Below, piece after piece: positions 1 to 11,589 of a stretch of DNA of 64,000 bases; within the stretch, counting starts at the first letter, position 1, and every line of letters begins with the position of its first letter. The stretch lies in the NCBI GenBank assembly GCA_943737045.1, contig CALSFV010000306.1, forward strand, positions 338,105 through 402,104, in the 5' to 3' direction. Position numbers and translations under genes: made by a program. A model generated the notes under the pieces. That model saw nothing but the letters and a program-made list of their open reading frames with translations, was not told the DNA's origin and searched no databases. The DNA is from Parapristionchus giblindavisi. Taxonomy: Eukaryota; Nematoda; Chromadorea; Rhabditida; Diplogasteridae.

Positions 1-1847
1 TGTATCAATAATCTCAACTTCTATCTATATTCTTGTACTCCTTCTTCATTTAGATCAACATCAATTTGTACCCTATGTAAACAACCTAGTCAGGCAGTGA
101 CAGATAAGGCTACTCAAAAGATTGTAATCATTTAACTAATCAATAATCTAATCAATAATATTACTGTATAGATTCAATCTCTTCAAGTCTATTGCTCATA
201 TCAACATAATGACTGCAAATGGCAAGGAGAACTACGTGAATTAGCTGTTAGTATTCATTCGTTGATTACGGTATGTATCGATTATTGTAGGGTCATGCAA
301 CGTCATGTGAGTATAGAGATATAGTGTGTCCTCGTGGATGTGGAGAAGTATATATGAAGAGGAATGAGGTAATCGATAGTCTAGAATAGATATGAATAGA
401 TAAAGAAGAATATTTAGATATCTCATACAACAGAAGAATGTACTAAAAGAACAAAAGAATGTACATATTGTAAAAAGACTGTTGCTTCTAAAGGAATCGA
501 TTTACATCTTAAAGTAAATATTATACAGTATCTGCACTTATATTCAGTATCGTATTAATTATTTAGGTATGTCTAAGTGTCCCTGTTAATTGTCCCAATC
601 AATGTGGAATAGAGAATATAAGTAGAGAAGAGGTATCTATTTATAATCAATCAATAATCAATAATTACATTTTAGTTGAATAATCATTTACCAGTTTGTC
701 CCAATACTGGAAATGCTTGTCCCTTCTCTGAATGGGGATGTCAATATGCAGGAGGAAGACAAGTACTACAGAAACACATTAAAGTATATTGTAGATATAT
801 ATTCTCAACTATTCATTATCTTTATAGGAAGAACCAATTCGTCATTTAACATATCTTTGTGATGGAGTTATAGAGTTGAAGGTATTCCTTATTCCATTCC
901 CACACTACAGTAGTCTTTCATATTCCTTTAGGCTATGCTTGCTTTCATGCAACTCAATACGGAAAAGATGATTCGTACCATTGGAACTCTCGAACAGAAG
1001 GTTACTGTAATCTCCATTTTATTGATTCATAGACTATATTGCAGAGTTCTAATCTTGAGAAGATGTATGGAGCTCAATTGGTATGGAGAATCGATAATGT
1101 TCATCAGAGACAGAATGAAGTACAGTATTCGTCATACTATAGTATTTATATTACAGTACCCCATATGCTACACTATTCATTGACATTATTCCAGCATCTT
1201 ATTATTTATCTAATTCATTAAATAGGCTAAATCTGGTGCCCGTTCAACGATCTTCTCTCCTCCTTTCGTTAGTTCACGTCATGGATATAAGATGTGTTTA
1301 TCTGCTTGTTTATATGGAGATGGACCCGGTATACTGTAGATAAGAAAAGGAGGCGGAGTTTATTGATTGTGTCATTTAAGTTAGAGGACATTACTTCTCT
1401 GTCTATGTAACTCTACTTCGTGGTGAATATGATGCACTTCTTCAGTGGCCATTCATTCATAAGGTTGAAAGATACAATATATTGATTAGAATATAATATA
1501 TTATAGGTTACAATATCACTCATGGATCAAAATGCAATTGAGAATGAAAGAGTTAATATTGATTATGTTATACGCCCTGTTTCTAGTAGAGAAAATAAGG
1601 TATGTACTAATCAAAGATCAAAGATCAAAGATCAAAGATTAAAATGAAGGTATTCCTCGATCGTCCCACAAGTGAAAGAAATGCGAGTTTCGGTGCACAG
1701 AAACTATGTCTACTAGATACTCTCAATAGTTATGTACAGGTATATTAATCAATATATAGTGGATTACTGTAATCATGATATTTCATATAGGATGACTCGT
1801 TGTTCCTCAAATGTATTGTGGACACTGAGACTATGCCAATACTATGA
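1..1847 (+). CDS. TRAF-family signalling adaptor, 3' part (RING end, TRAF zinc fingers, MATH domain)
   Basis: Partial: the gene enters from before base 1. The first exon (about 50-120) reads as the end of a RING finger (TSICTLCKQPSQ). Several short exons then carry TRAF-type zinc fingers with paired cysteines (for example CPRGCGEVY near 330-350, CTYCKKTV near 460-485, CPNQCGIENIS near 590-630). A short coiled-coil-like exon (933-1000) and a C-terminal MATH/TRAF domain follow (about 1060-1847; GYKMCLSACLYGDG near 1280, HYFSVYVTLLRGEYD near 1385). The stop is at 1845-1847. TRAFs are trimeric cytosolic adaptors and E3 ligases downstream of TNF/IL-1/Toll-type receptors. The domain order is that of TRAF3/4/5/6-type proteins; the paralogue cannot be fixed. 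Introns are 40-70 nt. The exact splice junction around 240-300 is unclear. Confidence 0.9.
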
Positions 1848-1966
1848 ATGGTGGAATGAGAATATTCAATATTTGGGAGTACACATATACACATATATTG
1901 GGATTGGTTGATATGGAATGGAAGTTTTATGTTGTATAATAATATATAATAAATGGGTGTAGTTAA

Positions 1967-2685
1967 TCATTTCATTATCTTGTTCATCACATTTTGTGCG
2001 CCTTTCAATGTCCAATACAAATCCTAGATAGAATAAATGTCTCTATCAAATTACGATAATAAAATATAAACTTACTTGTAATTGTTCTTTATTAAGATTG
2101 ATATTGATTGAATCATAGGATATCTTATCTCCTTTAAGTATACGAAGGGTTAAATGACAAGTCGATGATGAATTTCTTCCTAGATTTCCTTCTGATCCAC
2201 TCTACAATAGTTATTGTACAATACAATACTTTATATTGATTGATTAGACTTACTTCTTTTTCTTTCATTACAATCCATTCTGAATTGACTACTGTAGAAT
2301 CTACAAATCGAATAGAAACGAAATGTTTACGAAGATCATCCAATCGATTCTACAATAGGTATACTGTAATTGACATATTCAATATTTACAATACCTTATA
2401 TACTTCAACTATATTATCAACATATTGTAAATCATATTTCTTTAGCATATCTTTGAATTGAGAAGCATTCAGTCCTTTTACTATACCTAATTTCCATGTC
2501 TTCCAAATCAATGATGATAAACAACGATCGATATTAGAAGATACTGAATGATGTATCATATCGATTCATCTATATTCATAATCATACATTTCTCATCTCC
2601 AAGTAGAACATTCATAAGATGATTAACTTCTTCTATAGATAAATTGGTCGATGGTATGAACTCTTTTAGAAATTCTTCATCCATC
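1967..2685 (-). CDS. COMM domain-containing protein
   Basis: Start codon at 2685 (MDEEFLKEF), stop at 1967-1969, about four introns. The N-terminal helical region (LSSNIDRCLSSLIWKTWK, near 2500-2555) is followed by a C-terminal COMM-like domain. Its alternating strands include DLRKHFVSIRFVDSTVV (about 2290-2343), CHLTLRILKGDKI (about 2120-2160) and a final helix ending VMNKIMK. COMMD proteins are small (about 200 residues), form hetero-oligomers in the Commander endosomal recycling complex and bind cullins. Length and architecture fit. I cannot assign which of the ten COMMD members this is. It starts 264 bp downstream of the end of the PAM16 gene, on the same strand. Confidence 0.7.
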
Positions 2686-2949
2686 TATTAATATAAGATG
2701 TAATCGATAGAAGTGATCAAGCATAGATATATATTGAATGACGTATTCAACGTATTTCAATATTTTAGCTACAGAATCATAATCATAATTGGTTTACTAT
2801 ATGTACGAACAAGTAAAAGAAGAAAGAATAAAATGAAGAGATAGATATAATCAATAAAATCATTGGTAATCAATAATAACAAATGAAGACAACAACAATA
2901 AACTAATGTACTATTCATATATGACCTATCAATGAAAATGAATTCAATT

Positions 2950-3549
2950 CTATTCTTTCTTTTCTTCTTTTATTTCTTTCGTTTCTTCTGTTACTTCTCG
3001 TACTTTCTCTCCACGAGACACTAATTCTTCATCTAATCGTTCCTTTGCTCGATAGATCTAACAATCAATACTAATCAATAATTATCAGAGAGAGATGATC
3101 TACCTTAGATTGAATATAAAATGATCCTCCTTTAGTTTTATCATTCTGTGAGAATAGATATTCATATCGTTTATCTACTTCTTCCGCTTTCAAAGGTTCT
3201 TTAACATCCAAAATTTTGATTGACTCCTGAAAAAGATAACAAAGGAGTAGGGAAGGAAGACATACAAATAGATAACCTCAAGTGATATTCCTAATCTAGC
3301 ACTTGTATTGGCACTTTGTTTTGTTTCTTCTCGACTAGATCCAGTAGATGCTGCTTGTCTCTCTGCCGCTTGTTGGGTTGCTTCAATCAAAATAAAAGGT
3401 CCAAATGTTTACGATCAATATACAGTAATTAATCACTATATCATACAGTAATCCTTACCTCTAATTTCTTCTCTCACAGCCTTAGATAGAGCCTTTCCGA
3501 ATGCTTCTCCAGCTGCTAGAACAACCTTAGTCAAGTTCCTCCATACCAT
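2950..3549 (-). CDS. PAM16: Mitochondrial import motor subunit PAM16/TIM16 (Magmas)
   Basis: Start at 3549 ([20 protein letters not shown]), stop at 2950-2952. The N-terminus is the hydrophobic, Gly/Ala-rich segment typical of TIM16. The degenerate J-like domain follows: [13 protein letters not shown], then [20 protein letters not shown], then [19 protein letters not shown] and [11 protein letters not shown]. The last two blocks are near-diagnostic for the family. TIM16 lacks the HPD motif and pairs with TIM14/PAM18 to restrain Hsp70 stimulation at the TIM23 channel on the matrix side of the inner membrane. The tail is Lys/Glu-rich. The length (about 135 residues) is usual. The stop of the upstream neighbour MRM2 lies only 136 bp away. 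Confidence 0.92.
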
Positions 3550-3684
3550 CTACAATCAATCAATACAGTATAACACATAATAGAAATTATGGAAGATATG
3601 GGTATACAAGATGGAATATGAACCATATAAGGAATCATCACAAAACAATCAATTCATCATAAACATTTATTGTACAATGTAAGA

Positions 3685-4623
3685 TCAATGATTAACAATA
3701 GGATTTCTAGCCAAAATATACAATTCAGCACTACTATCTCTACTAGCTTCTGGTTTAATCATTCCAACTGATGAAAAAGTCTTCTTTAGATCATTCACTA
3801 ATGATTGTCTCTCTATTCCATCCCAGATCTATAATCAATCAATCAATCAATGAAGAATCATGAATTACAGTACCTTGCATAAGAATACTCCATTATTTGA
3901 TAAAGATATAGGAGGATTATCATTTTCTACTAATGATAATACCATTCTACATAATGATATCAATCGTATATGATCTGTTCCTTTGTCACCTGATTAGTAT
4001 ATTCATTATATTTAGTAATACATCTCATATTTTCGATGTTTACAATGATTATGAACTCGATAATACAAAAACAAAACAAACCAGTAGGAGATGGAGCCAT
4101 ATCACTCAATAATACATCCACACTATTTCCCTTTAATGCATCTCTTATTGATTCATGAGTTTTCTTCTCACGTATATCCATATTAGATAGAAGAGTCACA
4201 CCAGGAATAGGAATCATTGTCTAGAATACGGTAATCATCTATGAATATCGATTAATTCTTACTTGTAGATCAACTCCAACAACGATTCCTCCACTTCTTT
4301 CAATAGCAACTTGTGACCATGAACCAGGTGCAGCTCCAATATCCAATACGGTACATCCTATAATCAATATAGTTTAATCTCTTATCAACAATCCACAGAA
4401 AATACCTGATTTGATCACTTTATGTTTATCATCAATTTCAATTAATTTAAATGCACTTCGTGCTCTATATGAATGTTCTCGTGCTTTGACACAAAATGGA
4501 TCTGATGTCTACAAAGAAAATAGATGTTCATAGGAATGGACTTGAAAATGATACCTGCCGTTTGACATATTTTGACGTTGTCCGTGCAGCTTTTGAAGCA
4601 AATGAACGAAATACCACTGTCAT
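3685..4623 (-). CDS. MRM2: Mitochondrial rRNA 2'-O-methyltransferase, FtsJ/RlmE family (MRM2-like)
   Basis: Start at 4623 ([19 protein letters not shown]), stop at 3685-3687. The N-terminus is basic, rich in Ser/Ala/Arg and without acidic residues, as expected of a matrix-targeting presequence. The SAM-binding core is clear: [17 protein letters not shown], then [15 protein letters not shown], then [10 protein letters not shown], then [14 protein letters not shown] with the conserved Asp of FtsJ enzymes. The C-terminal half holds KIWDGIERQ and the end region [18 protein letters not shown], which supplies the K and E of the K-D-K-E tetrad. The family methylates the ribose of a uridine in the large-subunit rRNA A-loop. 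Five short introns. Confidence 0.9.
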
Positions 4624-4801
4624 GACTGATCAATAGATTAGAATATACATTTGAATAGATGTAGATATAGAAATGGTTCAGTAACCAAATACATATAGTA
4701 TGAGATAACGAAGTATGAATAACTATGTTTATCATTTCAATATGAATCTACACGTTGGATGAATGTGATTGAGGTATGTACAGAACAAAGATAGATCTAA
4801 C

Positions 4802-5411
4802 TTATTCTCGTGGAGTGAGACATTGATTAACAGCGTGTATCAGATTAGGATTCTCCATAGCTGCAGCTACTCTTTCCTTATCTCTCAATTGACGATTGAT
4901 CGCATCTTCTGTATTATGAGTTCCAGGAGTAATCGATACAATCACCTAGATAAGAACATTTCACGATATTCATATCTTAAGTTAATGAATACCTTGACCC
5001 TTGGATGAAGTGATCGAGTTAGTTTCACTCTAACTGCCAATCCAATCAATGTAGCCATTGAACAATGAGGAATTGTTGGAGTGAATTTAACCTATTAATA
5101 AACGAAGCATAAACAGAAAGAATGAATAAACCTTACATGTACGAACTGTTCACGCTCAGTTTTCTCGACAGTTATCAATTCTTCTTGGACTACATTCAAT
5201 TGTTCCAATGTTAATGGATGTTCTGGGTCATTTATATCTCGAATGAGATCAAAAATCTAGGAGGATAGGAGTAGAATAGGACGAAGAGCAACAAACTAAC
5301 CTCAGATGCATCGATTTCATCGACTTGTAAATCATCGATGAGCCCTTTCTCGTCTTTCGTACGTTCTCTAGTTGGATATATCACTGGATTAGCATTCTCA
5401 AATTGACCCAT
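4802..5411 (-). CDS. CIAO2B: Cytosolic iron-sulfur assembly targeting factor CIAO2/MIP18 (DUF59)
   Basis: Start at 5411 ([17 protein letters not shown]), stop at 4802-4804. The DUF59/MIP18 fold is seen as [20 protein letters not shown], then [19 protein letters not shown] with the reactive Cys of the family, then [18 protein letters not shown] and a C-terminal AAMENPNLI block. CIAO2 joins CIAO1 and MMS19 in the cytosolic complex that delivers 4Fe-4S clusters to nuclear and cytosolic apoproteins. The start and the PTRER...GLIDDL segment resemble CIAO2B more than CIAO2A. The length (about 160 residues) is normal. Four introns of about 50 nt. Confidence 0.92.
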
Positions 5412-5696
5412 CCCTAAAACAAATCAATAAATAACTGTAAAAAAATTTAAAAAATAATAAAATTGAAAAAAAGAATTGATCACGAAATGCAGAAATTCAA
5501 AAACCGCGACCGCAATTCAGTACGATATTTTGGTGATAATTCACGGATAAAATAACGGATTTTACCAAAGATCAACTTTCAGTGGAGTGATTTAAAAAAA
5601 ATTTTTCATGAGGTTATTAAATAATTATCATGGTAAAAATGATACTACTTCTTTTCTATTGGCATTGGCATTGACATTGATTCAACTTTATCATCT

Positions 5697-5852
5697 TTAA
5701 TGGGTGTTTCGTATCTGAGTTGCCATGAGGTTTCTCAATTCCGAACGATTGCACCTCGCCACTTGCAAGAATTGTGGACCACCTGACTTCACGAACTCAT
5801 CCCTCCATCTCTTGACTGGACGTCCTTGTTTCCTCTTGCAACTCGGGGTCCA
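5697..5852 (-). mobile_element. 3' remnant of a non-LTR retrotransposon reverse-transcriptase ORF
   Basis: On the minus strand, 51 codons stay open to a TAA at 5697-5699. They read GRPVKRWRDEFVKSGG, then PQFLQVARCNRSEL. The GRPxKRWxDD-like motif followed by an aromatic/AR block is the usual C-terminal tail of endonuclease/reverse-transcriptase LINE proteins. Base composition is more GC-rich than the AT-rich spacer around it. No reverse-transcriptase catalytic block is visible, so this is a 5'-truncated copy. The flanks (5412-5696 and 5853-6191) otherwise hold AT-rich spacer with no gene that I can see. Confidence 0.6.
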
Positions 5853-6191
5853 ATTCTATTGGCAATATATTAATTTATTTTGTTTCTGAGAACAATTAAA
5901 ATAATAACTTTGTTATTCCGAAATAATAATTCTTAGTTCTACACACTTCCGTATCGTATGTCTTCTTCTCCATTGTATCCTATGAGTCTTCTCATACAAG
6001 ACTATAATTATGTCTCTGTCACTCCAACAAATATCGTGGAATCAATTCATGAGATTTATTCTTTATTTCAGTTGTGGGATATAATGAAATATGAATGAAA
6101 TGAATTGAATGAAAGACATATAAAATGTATACGGAGTTTATTAATGAGAGAAAATAAACAAATGGAGATGTGGAAATTATACAATATTAGA

Positions 6192-7313
6192 TTAGTATGA
6201 TCTTAGATTAGTTAAATATTCTCTAGAATGGGGAAGCATTCTGAAACCAAGCCAACACGAATGTAATAAACACTTTCTACATTGATATACATCGAATCTG
6301 TAATTAGATTATTCATTCCATTCTAATCAATATAATCTCTTACTTCTCAATTGTCGATTTCCTTTCTATTTGATATACTAATCGATCAAAACATCTCTTA
6401 TCCTTTACAGTAATCGATCCCGATCGATTTTCTCCTGCATGAAGACCCCATCCTCTAAAGAAGTAAAAAATCAATATATCTATTATGTCTACAGTAATCA
6501 ATACCCAACACAATTCCGTTCGGGGACTTGAGTGTAGAAATCCCAATATCCATCACCAACAGCCCTTCTTCTATACAAATTAAACCATGATGTATCATGT
6601 CTTATAGCCATGACTCCAATTCGATACCTTAATCATACTGTAATCATATCGATTGATTATATAATCATTACCATCCTTTAGGTAGTTTCACATCAAGTCC
6701 TTCTTCATCTAAATCAGAATTAGGTGGCTCATGAGTTGGACAAGTTACAGTACTAAATGAATCATTGATTAATTCACTAATAAGAATTTATTTTCGAAAC
6801 ATGTGCAGACATGAAGAAATGGATCTTTTGCTATGCGTGAGTATTAAAATATTTGGGAGTATGTTATTTGGTTCATTTTGAGAAGAGTAAATATGTATAA
6901 AAATATTTTTTTTAAATTTCTTTAGAATTATCTAAAGGGTAAATCGTACGAAATTCTTCTTGACAAAGGAACACTAACTTATACAAAATCGGAAATAATA
7001 AATAAAAGAAAGAATAAACTAACCCACAAGTGATTTCGTTAGTCTCTCTATAGTATGTACAATAAACATTCCTGTAAACAATAATAAATGAATTATAATT
7101 GTATTTACTATAGTAATATATGGAGTCTTATTCTCATTCTTTTCTTTCTTTCCTATTCTTCTTCTTCTTCTTCTTCTTCGTTATTTGTTTTGATAGAATA
7201 GAAGACTAAGTATGAGAATAATGAATAAGAATGAGAATGACTTACTCTCCACATGAAATATCTATTAGAATAAAGAATATGAAGAAGAACATAGTAGAAG
7301 ACATTCTGAACAT
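6192..7313 (-). CDS. Small secreted cysteine-containing protein, unrecognised
   Basis: Start at 7313: MFRMSSTMFFFIFFILIDIS is a clear hydrophobic signal peptide, followed by CGE. The joined exons then give a mature region of about 150 residues, with VYCTYYRETNEITCG, a TVTCPTHEPPNSDLDEEG segment, KLPKGWYRIGVMAIRHDTSW, DGYWDFYTQVPERNCVGGW, and a tail YQCRKCLLHSCWLGFRM. Stop at 6192-6194. Seven or eight Cys and several Trp suggest a disulfide-bonded extracellular fold. I do not recognise the family. The gene is the reverse neighbour of another small gene starting at 7781. Exons are joined by consistent GT-AG sites and phase, which supports a real gene. Confidence 0.6.
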
Positions 7314-7356
7314 GAACAACTAAGGACTCAAGGACACACTATTCTTACCCATTCAT

Positions 7357-7640
7357 GTATCTATCTCTCCCTCTACCTCTACCTCTCTCTCTCCCTTCCA
7401 TCTCTCCCTCTTGAGCCCATCTTATCCGTTCTGTCTCTTCTCATCTTCTTCTTACCTTATAAGCTTTCATCTTTTCTTTCTTCTCTTTTCCATAAAAGAG
7501 AAAAGAATATTGAAATGGACGGAAGAACACGATTGACTGAACATATTCTACTACCTTTTCTCTCCCTCTCCCTCTCCCTCTCTCTCCCTCCCTCTCCCTC
7601 TCCCTCTCCCTCTTCCTCTCCCTCCCCCCCCTTCATCTTT
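7357..7640. repeat. CT-rich (pyrimidine) low-complexity tracts in a divergent intergenic region
   Basis: The spacer 7314-7780 between two divergent genes is dominated by CTCTCC/CCTCTC repeats (7357-7405 and 7556-7632). It probably contains both promoters. No coding potential is credible; the open frames there are simple-sequence translations. Confidence 0.75.
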
Positions 7641-7780
7641 GTATGTCTACTCATATAGACTCCTCCCCCTTTATAATATCTTCTCCATCATCAGATGAGA
7701 TAGATCTCTTCATCAACTACTTCTTCTACTTCATCTATTAACTATTCTACTATCTTCTTCTTCTATTCAATTCATTCTAA

Positions 7781-8435
7781 ATGAGTGAATGGATTCCATC
7801 CAAAAGAAGATCATTCCAAATGGAAATGAGTGAAGCTGAGATAATTCTAGTGAAGGAAGATAATAGGTTCATCTCTCTATCTATTCATTCTTATTCTCTT
7901 ACAATTGTAATATGATATATCATCTATGTACATAAAGTATGAGAAAGTTAGTATTCCTTTTCACTTTATCCAATGGGAACAATTAAATATATATTACAGA
8001 AGGAGAGTTCGTCGTGTTGTTGGATGTGTAGGTATATCAATAACTCTTCTTGCCTTTCTAATGGTTGCTATATCTCTAGCACTTGGCGGATCCATCGATA
8101 AACTTGGTAAGTCTTCCTTCCTCTCCCTCTCTCTCTCCCTCTCCCTCTCCCTCTCCCTTTCTCTCCCTCTCTGAATCTCTTATACCCTGGGGGGAGGGGT
8201 GAAATGAATCCCTTCATCGAGCCTCATAAGAGCAACCTCATTACTTTCGTCTCCTTTTACATAAAGAAGTGATGATAGATAGAATGGAAAGAGATGAAGT
8301 ATCATAGCAACCGATATATCAAACGATCTTTATCTATTCAATCATTATTTAGTGGAAGATGCATGGAAGAAACGAGAAGAATCTAATGAATTTCTTCCTC
8401 ATGGAATCAATATAACAACAACCCGTAATGGATAA
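7781..8435 (+). CDS. Small single-pass membrane protein, unrecognised
   Basis: ATG at 7781: MSEWIPSKRRSFQMEMSEAE, then a splice from about 7866 into 8001. That exon gives a basic stretch (RRRVRRVVGCVG) followed by a transmembrane helix (ISITLLAFLMVAISLALGG). A last exon (8353-8435) encodes EDAWKKREESNEFLPHGINI and stops at 8433-8435. Total about 90 residues. Basic residues just before the helix predict a cytosolic N-terminus. A 9-nt micro-exon (TATGAGAAA near 7938) bounded by AG and GT would keep frame and could be used alternatively. A CT-rich run follows the second donor. Family not recognised. Confidence 0.5.
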
Positions 8436-9015
8436 CAATCAATCAATAATTCAATCAATCAATAATGTAATTATCGATCATTTCGATGTTGTTTATAAGT
8501 GGGCATCAATATAGGATCACATGCGGGTGGATATTCCTGCAATCATGTCAATCAATACAGTCATATACCAATCACTCCCATAGACCAAATATACCGTAAT
8601 CACTTACTACAGTATACCCTCTAATCGTGTATATTGTCCTTCTAATTCATTTCATATACATAAATTCATTTGACATCATGATCAAATAAGGAAACTCTTT
8701 CCTTTTCCCTTTTATCCCCTTTACTAATATACTAAATATATATGACGAGTTATGATTTCTATGAAAGACGGGAGTTTATTATATTGATTCATTCATCAAA
8801 TAAACAATTATCATTTCATATCTACGTTTATGAACATTCATATTCTATTCATTTCAACCATACACTACTTATATCCTTCTTCTTCTTCTTCTTTTCATTC
8901 CAATGAATCTATGCAATATCTACCACTGTTTTTGTCATTGAAGAAGCTGAGTAAAGGAGACATTGAAGGAAATGAGAGAAGGAGTAAGAGGAGGGGAATG
9001 AAGAAGAGATGAATG

Positions 9016-9094
9016 AAAAGAGGAGAGGGAGAGGGAGAGGGAGGGGGAGAGGGAGAGGGAGAGGGAGAGGGAGGGGGAGAGGGAGAAGGAGAGG
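9016..9094. repeat. GAGAGG purine microsatellite
   Basis: Imperfect GGGAGA/GAGAGG tandem repeat in the 8436-9113 spacer, downstream of both the small membrane-protein gene and the CDK10-like gene, which converge here. Nothing else is supported in this spacer. Confidence 0.8.
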
Positions 9095-9113
9095 GGATAC
9101 ACAATCTCTTTTC

Positions 9114-10910
9114 TCATTCTAGTCTTATAAGGTATTGACATACATTAAAGAACTTATGGTTGAGAGCCTTCTCAGGAGTTATTCGATGTATTGGATTGTA
9201 GATAAAGAGATCATTCAGAAATTGTATTGTATCTGGTGAACTTCGTTCGAATTTTGTCTGAATGCTCTAATTCATTATAATATATTGATTGATATAATAT
9301 TACATTAATACGATTATATGGTTGTTCCATTAGTGTAAATTGTTGAACATTGGGAAGATGTTCAAATTCCGGCCATAATCTAACATTTGGTGTTCCCAAT
9401 AATTGAATGATCTTTTGTATCTATAATTAATCGATAGATTATAGATTATAGATAGAGTAAATGAATAATACTTGATCAATCTCAGTTCTTCCTGGTAGAA
9501 GAGGTACATGAAGAATCAATTCACCCAATATACATCCAACTGACCACATATCTATTGATCCTGATTGAATACGAGATCCAAGGAGGAGTTCAGGACAACG
9601 ATACCTACACAATCAATATATGAATAGATGAATATGATAGATAGGAGATCATACCATAGAGTAACTACACATGGAGTCATTGAACTTGATTCATTAGCAA
9701 ATGTTCGAGCTAATCCAAAGTCAGCCACTTTGAGTACACCATGAGCATTGAGAAGAAGATTTGATAACTGAAGAGAATGAATAGATAATGATAGAAGAAT
9801 AGAATAGAATGAATACCTTGAGATCACGATGAAGAACGGAATGAGAATGGAGATAACTAAGAGCAGTTAATAATTGATACATTATACATTTAATCTGAAT
9901 AATTAATTAATAAAATCTTAGTAAAAATCAATAAAATAAAATATTGGATGGAATACCTGAGCCAAAGTGAAAGGATCTACATAATGTTCCATAATCGAAG
10001 TAAGATCCTAAAAGGAAAGTTGGATACGGTAATAGTGAATATTGATTACTTGTTCACAATATTCCATAACAAGGAAGACATTCTCTACTTCTCTTCCAAC
10101 GGCCACTTCTTTTAGTGTTACTATATTTTCATGACGCAATTCAGTCAATAAAGTAATCTGAATCGATCGAATATAATAGCTACCGTAATCTATCGATCGA
10201 ATATGATAGCTACCGTAATCTATCGATCGAATATGATAGCTACCGTAATCTGAATCGATCGAATATGATAGCTACCGTAATCTATCGATCGAATATGATA
10301 GCTACCGTAATCTATCGATCGAATATGATAGCTACCGTAATCTGAATCGATCGAATATGATAGCTACCGTAATCTATCGATCGAATATGATAGCTACCGT
10401 AATCTATCGATCGAATATGATAGCTACCGTAATCTATCGATCGAATAGGATAGCTACCGTAATCTATCGATCGAATATGATAGCTACCACAATCTATAGA
10501 TCGAATATGATAGCTACCGTAATCTATCGATCGAATATGACAGCTGCCGTAATCTATTTCGCAAACCTCTCTCATTATCGATTCAGATATTCCTCTATAG
10601 ATAACTTCTCGTTTCATTTTCTTCAAAGCAACCTACAGTATACCAGATATTATTGATTGATCACATTACGATATTCATACAATTTCATTACTCTTAGTAT
10701 CTTTCGCTCTATAAACAACTCCATAAGTACCAGCTCCAATTCGATTCATCTTCTCAAAATCATTTACTTTTCTACACTTTCCATATTGATATACATCCTC
10801 AATTCACTTCTTCATTATTTCATTCAATCATATTCACTTACATTTGATATTTCATGTCTTTTACCCGTAACAATAGAGTAATATGACATAGAGGGATTAG
10901 AAGAACTCAT
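9114..10910 (-). CDS. CDK10: Cyclin-dependent kinase, CDK10-like
   Basis: Start at 10910 ([18 protein letters not shown]). An [20 protein letters not shown] glycine loop is followed by [10 protein letters not shown] with the catalytic Lys, then a PSTAIRE-equivalent [10 protein letters not shown]. Next come [19 protein letters not shown], an EYCEQDL-like hinge region, VLHRDLKLSNLLL (HRD), VADFGLART (DFG), and the T-loop [10 protein letters not shown]. The C-lobe has [45 protein letters not shown] and [17 protein letters not shown] plus the LREI-type block match CDK10, a cyclin-M partner acting on ETS2. The stop at 9114-9116 gives a shorter C-terminus than usual; a final intron starting at GTATGTC (about 9139) is an alternative. 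One intron contains the minisatellite at 10157-10553. Confidence 0.88.
10157..10553. repeat. 30-bp intronic minisatellite, about 13 units, inside the CDK10-like gene
   Basis: Units of the form ATCGATCGAATATGATAGCT plus ACCGTAATCT repeat at 30-bp spacing across the intron between the MREI and [10 protein letters not shown] exons. Every third unit in the first part (about 10157, 10250, 10341) carries a CTGAATCGATCG variant, giving a 90-bp higher-order period. On the gene strand this variant reads CGATCGATTCAG/ATTAC, a copy of the true 3' splice site. The array therefore seems to have grown from the acceptor itself. Frames open through it on both strands are artefacts of its period being divisible by three. 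Confidence 0.92.
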
Positions 10911-11589
10911 TCTATTCATATCATATAAAAGGTTAAAAAAATATCTAATTAATAATTCAATTAATATTAATAAAAATAATTCATATCATATATAGACTAC
11001 TTATTCATCATCTTCATTCAATATTCAACGATGTAATATCAACGTGCTATTCACTACTATTCCTTCATAGAGTGTGTTCAGAGTCATTTATCCTTCTTTC
11101 ATTCAACTACTTAATATACTATGAATACAACGTATGAGACAAAATATAATGTACTCGAAAAGAGAATGGAAGAGATGAAGATAGGATAGATTATATATGA
11201 GATGATCCATTCACAATTCTCATATCTATAGTCAATATACAATAGGAAACACGCTATAAGAGAAGGATGAGATACAACGAAGATATCTTATATACACTTA
11301 ATATACACCAATATATGAATGAATTGAATTGTACAATGAATGAATATGAATAGATGTTAATAGATGAATGAATGAATGAAGAGACCGAAAGAAAGATGAT
11401 GAATAAGAAAGAAGAGAAGAGATGAATGAATGATTGAGCCATAATAGATTGAGAGAATAAGATGATTAAACATGATAATAATGATCTCTCTAACCCGAGT
11501 ATTCAACTACTAATCGTATATAATACAATGATGATATAATAGATATACAAGATATACAGAGGTATCTCTCTATCTCTATGAGAGTCAAT
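10911..11589. other. Intergenic spacer with no supported gene
   Basis: AT-rich spacer upstream of the CDK10-like gene and downstream of the myotubularin stop. It has short ATTC/GAATGA repeats near 11330-11440. The short frames seen there are low-complexity and have no exon structure. Confidence 0.6.

Noticed and set aside
10157..10553. CRISPR-like regular repeat array
   Set aside because: Units abut directly with no unique spacers, and the genome is eukaryotic.
10312..10656. Open frames of 100 residues with a repeating [14 protein letters not shown] or [14 protein letters not shown] peptide
   Set aside because: Produced by the 30-bp minisatellite, whose length is a multiple of three; it lies in a kinase intron.
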